A stretch of DNA of 20,873 bases, taken from positions 2,272 through 23,144 of IMG/VR virus record IMGVR_UViG_3300000115_000207. The stretch is one strand, 5' to 3'. The translations under genes were made by a program, and so were the position numbers. The notes beneath the pieces were generated by a model that saw only the letters and a list, made by a program, of their open reading frames with translations, was not told the DNA's origin and made no database searches. The DNA comes from a virus. This document shows, piece by piece, positions 6,129 to 11,483 of this stretch (positions are counted from its first letter, which is position 1; the number at the start of each line of letters is the position of its first letter).

Positions 6129-7667
6129 ATGAGCAAAATACAAGTTTTTAAACAAGAAATAGCCGATGGGTTGGGCGAACTCGTTAAGAGTACCGCCAGC
6201 GTTGCGTATTGCTCTGAGGCCACCACCTTCAAGGGGCAGCAGTTTTCAGAAAAGCTTGCGAAGGCTATGGAAAACACAGAAGTTGCTGAAAAGATATTAG
6301 CAGAGAATAAAGACCAGATAGACTTGTATTATATCGAATCTGTGCTTGTTTCTACAGGTTGGAATAAAAATGACGATGTTTTTAGGGCAGACAACACTTG
6401 GGCCGCTAGAAACACTCCTGAAGATAAACAATTCAATTTTGGTCATGATGAAAATGATATAATTGGACATATCACAGGAAGTTATGTTCTAACAAAAGAC
6501 GGAAAAGCTGTTGCTGACGATGATACATTAATGCCTGATGAATTTGATATTATATCTCAGGCCGTATTATACAACAGCTGGACTCAACCAGAAAACAGAG
6601 ACAGGATGGAGAAAATAATCTCCGAGATAGAAGAAGGCAAATGGTTTGTCTCCATGGAATGCCTTTTTGCAGGATTTGATTATGCTTTAATCAACCCGGA
6701 AGGTGAAGCTCAGATTGTAGCCAGAGGTGAGCAGTCTGCGTTTCTAACAAAGCACTTAAGGGCTTATGGTGGCGGTGGAGAGTATGAAGGATATAAACTT
6801 GGTCGTGCATTGAATAACATATCCTTCTCTGGAAAAGGCTTGGTTGCAAAACCTGCCAATCCCAGAAGTGTTATTTTAAATAGCAAAAGTACTGCACAAT
6901 TTAAAACAAATGACATTAATTCTAATCTAATTATAGGAGAAAAACACATGTCAGATACTACGTTGTTAGAAAAGCAGCTAGCTGAAGTTCAAACTCAGCT
7001 TTCTTCTGCGAAAGCAGAAAATCAAGCTATTAAAGCTAAGATAGAAGAAGCAAAAGATAAAGAGTTTGCATCTACTGTCGAATCTTTTGAAGCAGCTGCC
7101 GAAGAAAGCAAAGCAACTATTTCTGAGCTTGAAGAGAGTGTTAAGTCTACTCAGGCTCGCGTTGCTGAACTAGAAGATTCACTCGTTACATCTCAAAATG
7201 AGCTTGCAGAAGCCATGAAGAAAATGGACGAGATGAAAAAGAAAGAAGCTATGAAGATGCGTAAGGACAAGATGGCTGACGCTGGATTTGACGAAGAAGA
7301 TATCGAAGAGTCTATGGCTGGTTTCGAATCTTTGTCAGAAGATGCGTTTGACGTTATTGTAGCAATGATGAAGAAGAAGATGGCCAAGAAAAAAGAAGAA
7401 GAGGCCATGATGAAAAAGCCTAAAGCATCAGACGAAGATGCTGAAGCAGCAATGCCTCCGGCTTTGAAGGAAGCAATCGAGAAGAAGAAGAAAGAAAAGG
7501 AAGAAAAAGATGCCAAGGCTTCTGAAGAAGAAGTCACAGCAGAGCATTTTGACGGTGTGGAGTCTACTGAGGCAACTCTGATTGATTCAGAAGATCTAGT
7601 AGACGAAATGGAATCAACCAGAGCTAGCGTAGCAGACTGGTTTGCAAATAACGTCCTTTCTAAATAA
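6129..7667 (+). CDS. prohead protease fused to coiled-coil scaffold
   Basis: The 512-residue product has two parts. Residues 1-270 look like a caudoviral prohead protease of the herpesvirus-assemblin-like fold: FNFGHDENDIIGH (102-114) carries the candidate catalytic His106, KWFVSMECLF (171-180) carries candidate nucleophile Ser175, and ISFSGKGLVAKPANPRSVI (231-249) is a phrase typical of T4-like prohead proteases. Residues 275-440 are a long charged coiled coil rich in Lys, Glu and Met, with an acidic C-terminal end (VADWFANNVLSK), as expected of a scaffold that fills the procapsid and is then digested. No Shine-Dalgarno sequence precedes ATG 6129; the upstream bases are T-rich. A strong one precedes the in-frame ATG at 6948. 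The gene lies between portal and decoration/capsid genes, the classic position. Confidence 0.88.
   Translation: MSKIQVFKQEIADGLGELVKSTASVAYCSEATTFKGQQFSEKLAKAMENTEVAEKILAENKDQIDLYYIESVLVSTGWNKNDDVFRADNTWAARNTPEDKQFNFGHDENDIIGHITGSYVLTKDGKAVADDDTLMPDEFDIISQAVLYNSWTQPENRDRMEKIISEIEEGKWFVSMECLFAGFDYALINPEGEAQIVARGEQSAFLTKHLRAYGGGGEYEGYKLGRALNNISFSGKGLVAKPANPRSVILNSKSTAQFKTNDINSNLIIGEKHMSDTTLLEKQLAEVQTQLSSAKAENQAIKAKIEEAKDKEFASTVESFEAAAEESKATISELEESVKSTQARVAELEDSLVTSQNELAEAMKKMDEMKKKEAMKMRKDKMADAGFDEEDIEESMAGFESLSEDAFDVIVAMMKKKMAKKKEEEAMMKKPKASDEDAEAAMPPALKEAIEKKKKEKEEKDAKASEEEVTAEHFDGVESTEATLIDSEDLVDEMESTRASVADWFANNVLSK
6948..7667 (+). CDS. nested scaffold protein from an internal start
   Basis: An in-frame ATG at codon 274 of the protease gene is preceded by TAGGAGA at 6934-6940, seven bases ahead of the start. 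This is as good a ribosome site as those of the decoration (AAGGAG) and capsid (AAAGGAG) genes. It would make a 239-residue protein beginning MSDTTLLEKQLAEVQ, consisting of the coiled-coil scaffold without the protease. Lambda C/Nu3 is the known precedent for a protease gene containing an in-frame scaffold gene. The arrangement explains how a phage can make a few protease-scaffold molecules and many scaffold molecules. The start is seen in the sequence; its use is inferred. Confidence 0.72.
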   Translation: MSDTTLLEKQLAEVQTQLSSAKAENQAIKAKIEEAKDKEFASTVESFEAAAEESKATISELEESVKSTQARVAELEDSLVTSQNELAEAMKKMDEMKKKEAMKMRKDKMADAGFDEEDIEESMAGFESLSEDAFDVIVAMMKKKMAKKKEEEAMMKKPKASDEDAEAAMPPALKEAIEKKKKEKEEKDAKASEEEVTAEHFDGVESTEATLIDSEDLVDEMESTRASVADWFANNVLSK

Positions 7668-7691
7668 ACGTTTATACAAGGAGATAATAAT

Positions 7692-8216
7692 ATGGCTCTT
7701 AAAGCAGATAGATATGAAGAATCTACAGATGTCAGCTTTTTTTACAATGCTGGCACAGCCACTCGCGGTGGCGTCGTTTGTCTAGATACGGCGACAGTTG
7801 CGGGTGCTTCAGGTGCGGCTTTGGATCAAGGTGAAAACCTTGTTTCTTATCAAGCTGCGGCAGCAACAGATGTTCCAGTTGGAATTTTGCTTAACGATGT
7901 TGTTAACAAAGATCTGACAAGAACTCACATTAATCAATATAAAGACGAAGTTCAACAAGGTGGTAAGGTCACTGTTATGACTCGCGGTTGGGTTGTTACA
8001 AATAACATTACTGGTACTCCTACTGCTGGTTCGCTTGCTTATGCAGACGCCACGGGCGGAACCGCTGGTAATATCGCCGTTGACGTAAATGCTCTTGGCA
8101 GTGCATCTGCTTCTGGTAACTTGGCAATTGGTCGATTTATGTCTCGCAAAGACGCAGATGGCTATGCTAAGGTTTATGTTAACCTTCCTAATCACGGTCC
8201 CGACGACGCACGATAA
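7692..8216 (+). CDS. probable capsid decoration protein
   Basis: This 174-residue protein is rich in Ala, Gly, Thr and Val and lacks long charged helices, so it is mostly beta. After MALKADRYEESTDVSFFYN comes a patterned beta region with RGGVVCLDT, VPVGILLNDVV, VQQGGKVTVMTRGWVV and GNLAIGRFMS, then a short exposed C-terminus (NHGPDDAR). This resembles small phage proteins placed between scaffold and capsid genes that coat the head (comparable in position to lambda gpD and DUF2190-type proteins). AAGGAG lies nine bases before the start. Its gap to the scaffold stop is 24 bases, so it is probably expressed at high level with the capsid gene. The family assignment rests on position and composition and not on a diagnostic motif. 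Confidence 0.68.
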   Translation: MALKADRYEESTDVSFFYNAGTATRGGVVCLDTATVAGASGAALDQGENLVSYQAAAATDVPVGILLNDVVNKDLTRTHINQYKDEVQQGGKVTVMTRGWVVTNNITGTPTAGSLAYADATGGTAGNIAVDVNALGSASASGNLAIGRFMSRKDADGYAKVYVNLPNHGPDDAR

Positions 8217-8239
8217 CCCTAATTAAAGGAGAATTTATA

Positions 8240-9247
8240 ATGTCATATACAGAAAGACCTAGCGATGAATTTATTGCATTGCTACAAAAATCTGGTGATA
8301 GCGACCAAAATGTCGCATACGCCGCACAGCGAGAATTCGCTAAAGCATTAGAGCTTCCTTTGCGTAAGGGTGTTCTTGTTGGAAATATCCTTGGAGATAT
8401 TTTCGAAACCATCAATGTCGAGCCGGGAGCCTCTACGGAGTATCCTCTTGACCTGATTTCCCCCGGACTTGAAGGTGAGCACGTAGCTTACACCAATCCG
8501 GGCCATGGTCGCATTCCCGAAAGAGCGGTTGAAAGCGATTATGTTATGATCCCGACTTATAGCATCACCTCTAGCATTGACTACTTGCTACGTTATGCTC
8601 GTGAAGCTCGTTGGGATATTGTTGGTCGTGCCATGCAAGTCTTGGAAGCTGGTTTTACCAAGAAGATGAATGATGATGGCTGGCACACCCTTTTGGCCGC
8701 AGGCGTTGATCGTAACATCTTAGTTTACGACGGTGACGCTACTGCTGGTCTCTTTAGCAAGCGATTGGTATCTTTGATGCAGACTGTTATGCGTCGAAAT
8801 GCTGGCGGTAACACTGGATCTGCCAATCGCGGTCGTCTGACTGATCTTTACGTTTCTCCAGAAGCATTGGAAGATGTGCGTAACTGGGGACTAGATCAGA
8901 TCGACGAAGTAACTCGTCGTGAAATCTACACGGCGGCAGAAGGCGGTGCACCTATCACCAGAATCTTTGGTGTGAACTTGCACGATCTTGATGAGCTTGG
9001 CGAAGGTCAAGACTATCAAACCTTCTTCACTGACGGCCTGAGCGGTGCTGTTCAGGCTTCTGACCTCGAACTTGTTGTTGGTTTAGACCAGTCTTCTAAC
9101 GACAGCTTCGTCATGCCGATGAAGCAACAGCTCGAAATCTTTGAAGATCCCACTCTTCACAGACAACAACGAGCTGGATACTACGGCTTTGCTGAGCTTG
9201 GATTTGGTGTTCTTGATAACCGCAGAGTTATTCTTGGCTCCTTCTAG
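8240..9247 (+). CDS. major capsid protein (HK97 fold)
   Basis: The 335-residue protein has the layout of an HK97-type major capsid protein. A charged helical N-arm (1-45) is followed by an extended E-loop-like stretch (NVEPGASTEYPLDLISPG, 59-76). A long spine helix with flanks is at about 104-150 (PTYSITSSIDYLLRYAREARWDIVGRAM). Next come LTDLYVSPEALEDVRNW, as in many capsid A/P domains, and a C-terminal strand region QLEIFEDPTLHRQQRAGYYGFAELGFGVLDNRRV. AAAGGAG precedes the ATG by about eight bases. A rho-independent terminator begins 24 bases after the stop. No separate delta domain is evident; the fused protease/scaffold gene two genes upstream would supply scaffolding. Confidence 0.9.
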   Translation: MSYTERPSDEFIALLQKSGDSDQNVAYAAQREFAKALELPLRKGVLVGNILGDIFETINVEPGASTEYPLDLISPGLEGEHVAYTNPGHGRIPERAVESDYVMIPTYSITSSIDYLLRYAREARWDIVGRAMQVLEAGFTKKMNDDGWHTLLAAGVDRNILVYDGDATAGLFSKRLVSLMQTVMRRNAGGNTGSANRGRLTDLYVSPEALEDVRNWGLDQIDEVTRREIYTAAEGGAPITRIFGVNLHDLDELGEGQDYQTFFTDGLSGAVQASDLELVVGLDQSSNDSFVMPMKQQLEIFEDPTLHRQQRAGYYGFAELGFGVLDNRRVILGSF

Positions 9248-9270
9248 TTCTTAGCCGTATCGTGCTTCTC

Positions 9271-9309
9271 AAAGAGTCGTCTTCATAATACTGGGGGCGG
9301 CTCTTTTTT
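9271..9309 (+). terminator. rho-independent terminator after the capsid gene
   Basis: AAAGAGTCGTC (9271-9281) pairs with GGCGGCTCTTT (9296-9306), with two U-G wobbles, and is followed by a run of T to 9309. The stem can be extended by weak pairs into the AT-rich loop. It ends the head-gene transcription unit just before a new promoter motif. Confidence 0.85.
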
Positions 9310-9319
9310 CGTGTATAAT
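9308..9319 (+). promoter_or_regulatory. putative late promoter, motif copy 3 (after terminator, before fibre genes)
   Basis: TTCGTGTATAAT begins inside the terminator T-run and lies 45 bases before the ATG at 9365. It is identical over 12 bases to the copy before the portal and differs by one base from the copy at 6112. The position where a -35 box would be is taken by the terminator stem, so there is no -35 element. Confidence 0.62.
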
Positions 9320-9364
9320 ATCTAGATAGATCTTTATTTTCAAAGGATTTTTAAGGAGTTTTTA

Positions 9365-9865
9365 ATGGCGGCTTTATCAGATTATTTAGAATCTGGTCTT
9401 CTTAACCACATGTTTAGAGGGGCTTCTTTTAGTAAGCCAACAAACATAGCAATTGCTCTCACCAGTGGTGTTCCTCAAGACTCAGATACAGGTGTAAACC
9501 AACAAAATGGTGGAACACTCCCAGAATTACCCTCCGGCACAGCAGATGGACAGCTAACAGGCTACGCGAGATTGAACCTTGGCGACCCATCCTCACTTGG
9601 AGATACATACTGGTCTCACAACCCTGACGATATATCTGTTGGTAGCGGGGTTATAAAAAACGCTTCCTCTTTCTTGTTTGACACTGGAGAAGGTTCAGCA
9701 GCCTTAGTAGACTGGGGCTGGGTATCAGGCATTGCTATTGTAGACTCTGGAGAGTACGGCACTGGCAACCTATTAATGTGGTCAGCTTTAGATAATCCAC
9801 GTATTATTTACACTGGCGATACTGTAAAATTTGACGCATCTAGCCTACAAATTAGCTTTAAATAA
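9365..9865 (+). CDS. small virion/tail-associated protein, 166 residues
   Basis: The start MAALSDYLESGLLNHMFRG, followed by PTNIAIALTSGVPQD, then SGIAIVDSGEYGTGNLLMWSALDNP and IYTGDTVKFDASSLQISFK, follows the scheme of a widespread phage family (DYxExxLLxHxxR, then xxxVALxT, then GIxDAxxGGNLLxxGxL, then GDTxxFxxGxLxI). Those proteins are usually annotated as tail or tail-fibre components in structural clusters; the precise role is not known to me. The body is beta-rich with no transmembrane segments or coiled coil. AAGGAG lies about six bases before ATG. It is the first gene after the capsid terminator and promoter motif, so it heads the adhesion/fibre unit. Confidence 0.65.
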   Translation: MAALSDYLESGLLNHMFRGASFSKPTNIAIALTSGVPQDSDTGVNQQNGGTLPELPSGTADGQLTGYARLNLGDPSSLGDTYWSHNPDDISVGSGVIKNASSFLFDTGEGSAALVDWGWVSGIAIVDSGEYGTGNLLMWSALDNPRIIYTGDTVKFDASSLQISFK

Positions 9866-9885
9866 TAAACCCCCTATAAGGTTTA
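9866..9885 (+). promoter_or_regulatory. small hairpin covering the ribosome site of the first fibre gene
   Basis: TAAACC and GGTTTA pair around an eight-base loop (CCCTATAA). The AAGG that would serve as the ribosome site for ATG 9889 lies at the loop-stem junction. The stem also starts immediately after a tandem stop (TAATAA). It is only six pairs and AT-rich, so an effect on translation is possible but uncertain. Confidence 0.35.
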
Positions 9886-9888
9886 AAA

Positions 9889-11481
9889 ATGATTTTATCT
9901 AAATCAGAGTATCTAGCGTCTATTGGTGAGTTACTGCCAGATAACTCTAATCAACAAATATCTCCACAAGACCTTAGAACTAGCTTAACTGACTTAGTTG
10001 ATTCAGTCCACAAGTTCTTAGAAGGCCATCCGGTCAATGCTACAAATATAGCTACCCCCGACATAAGAACTACAAGAGTTGGCGATCTATCTTTAGACAA
10101 GTTACAATACGCAGGAAGAACCAGTACAGATAACTCTGCTTTTGGTTATTACGCTTTAGGTGCAAATTACCAAAGCAGTGGAAACACCGCACTTGGTTCC
10201 CATTCGTTGGGTTGCAACTTGTATGGAGATTATAATACAGCAATTGGCATAAATTCCATAGCTGGAAATACAGTAGGCTCTGGCAATACCAGTATAGGTA
10301 GTTTATCGTTACAAACAAATAGGAAGGGTAATTTCAATATAGCTATTGGGCATGGTGCTGGTAGTCATATTGGTGAGGACGTTAGCAACAAATTCTACCT
10401 TGGTGTAGATCCGATAGACACTGCTACAGACTGTGACGCCCTATCCTCTTCAGGTTCCCTACCTCTTTTGTACGGGGATACTTCTACTCTAAAACTAGCA
10501 ATCGCTACCCAGTCACTACATGGCTATGGCACTTTACAAGTGTCCGGGGACGTAACACCTTCCCATAGTGGTGCTTTCAATCTTGGTAACGAAACTTACA
10601 ATTGGTCGTCAGTAAATGAGATAATAAATTTTGCTGGAGATCCTCAAAAAATTGGTGTTGGTACTACAGAACCATCCGGTGACCAAGGGTTAATGACCGT
10701 AAAGGGTAATGTTGTTCCAGAAACAAGTGATGTTTACGCTTTGGGTCATGAAGACTTAAGGTGGGATGGCTACTTTAATGATATTCTGGTTAGCGGCAGG
10801 GCCGTAATAAATGATTATACATATCAGACAATAACTGAGTGTTTGTATGATTGCAAAACCCTACACTTGGCAACCAGTGGAATGTGTGCCACCGGAGAGC
10901 TTGGGTTTGCACACGGTGGTGTGTGCGGCTACATGAGCGACGAGTCCTTAGAAGGGGCTGGGTTCGAAGTACACTCTAGCGGATCTGACTACAGAAGAGA
11001 TTACAAGTTTATCTACAGAGCACCAGATCCTACACTCACTTGCTTAGAACTTGATAATGTGTACTCTAGGTCTAGGTGGCAATCAAATATTAGTATGGAG
11101 ATTACTAGTGGCAACCATCTTCAAACAGAAAGAATCCTTAGCGATGATAAGTTATCCCTAGTTAAACAGAGTGGGTGCTATGGATTCTTCATGAATAGCT
11201 ATCTACCTAGTGGTAACAGGGCTTTTATCTCTACAGAAGATCACGTAGATGCCAACTACGCCACCTTAGAGGATGTTAACTTTCTATCTCAATCTGGAAC
11301 GCACATTGGGGATGATACCAACCCCTCGCTTGGCACTAATCCTTCCGGCTACGATTTCAACACGATGTACGGCACCGTAGATTCTGGTGTTCAAGTTGGT
11401 GTAAAATTTGCAACAAGAATAAAAAGCTCCAGTACCATGCGTGGGTTTAGCCTTCAATATCACGATGAAAGGGACTCGTAA
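9889..11481 (+). CDS. tail fibre/adhesin with YadA-head-like repeats
   Basis: The 530-residue protein is a fibre by composition (Gly, Ser, Thr, Asn) and modules. Residues 1-45 (LPDNSNQQISPQDLRTSLTDLVDSV) look like a virion-attachment helix pair seen at the start of phage fibre proteins. Residues 82-154 hold five NxxxG repeats (NSAFG, NTALG, NTAIG, NTSIG, NIAIG) spaced exactly 17 residues apart, like the left-handed beta-roll heads of trimeric adhesins. Later modules include FNLGNETYNWSSV (about 227-239) and YALGHEDLRWDGYF (about 283-296), the recurrent LGxxxxRW fibre phrase. A cysteine-containing region (residues 319-360) follows. There is no signal peptide, consistent with a virion part and not a secreted adhesin. 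The stop is two bases before the next start, so the two fibres are probably made together. Confidence 0.82.
   Translation: MILSKSEYLASIGELLPDNSNQQISPQDLRTSLTDLVDSVHKFLEGHPVNATNIATPDIRTTRVGDLSLDKLQYAGRTSTDNSAFGYYALGANYQSSGNTALGSHSLGCNLYGDYNTAIGINSIAGNTVGSGNTSIGSLSLQTNRKGNFNIAIGHGAGSHIGEDVSNKFYLGVDPIDTATDCDALSSSGSLPLLYGDTSTLKLAIATQSLHGYGTLQVSGDVTPSHSGAFNLGNETYNWSSVNEIINFAGDPQKIGVGTTEPSGDQGLMTVKGNVVPETSDVYALGHEDLRWDGYFNDILVSGRAVINDYTYQTITECLYDCKTLHLATSGMCATGELGFAHGGVCGYMSDESLEGAGFEVHSSGSDYRRDYKFIYRAPDPTLTCLELDNVYSRSRWQSNISMEITSGNHLQTERILSDDKLSLVKQSGCYGFFMNSYLPSGNRAFISTEDHVDANYATLEDVNFLSQSGTHIGDDTNPSLGTNPSGYDFNTMYGTVDSGVQVGVKFATRIKSSSTMRGFSLQYHDERDS
10132..10362 (+). repeat. five-copy 17-residue repeat (51-bp period) in the first fibre
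   Basis: The Asn of each NxxxG unit is at residues 82, 99, 116, 133 and 150, an exact 51-base period at DNA level. The DNA copies have diverged while the amino-acid pattern is kept, so the period is under protein-level selection. Confidence 0.85.
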
Positions 11482-11483
11482 GA

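Noticed and set aside
7193-7537. Ser/Phe-rich reading frame on the minus strand
   Set aside because: It is the shadow of the Lys/Glu-rich scaffold coiled coil; all other evidence places genes on the + strand.
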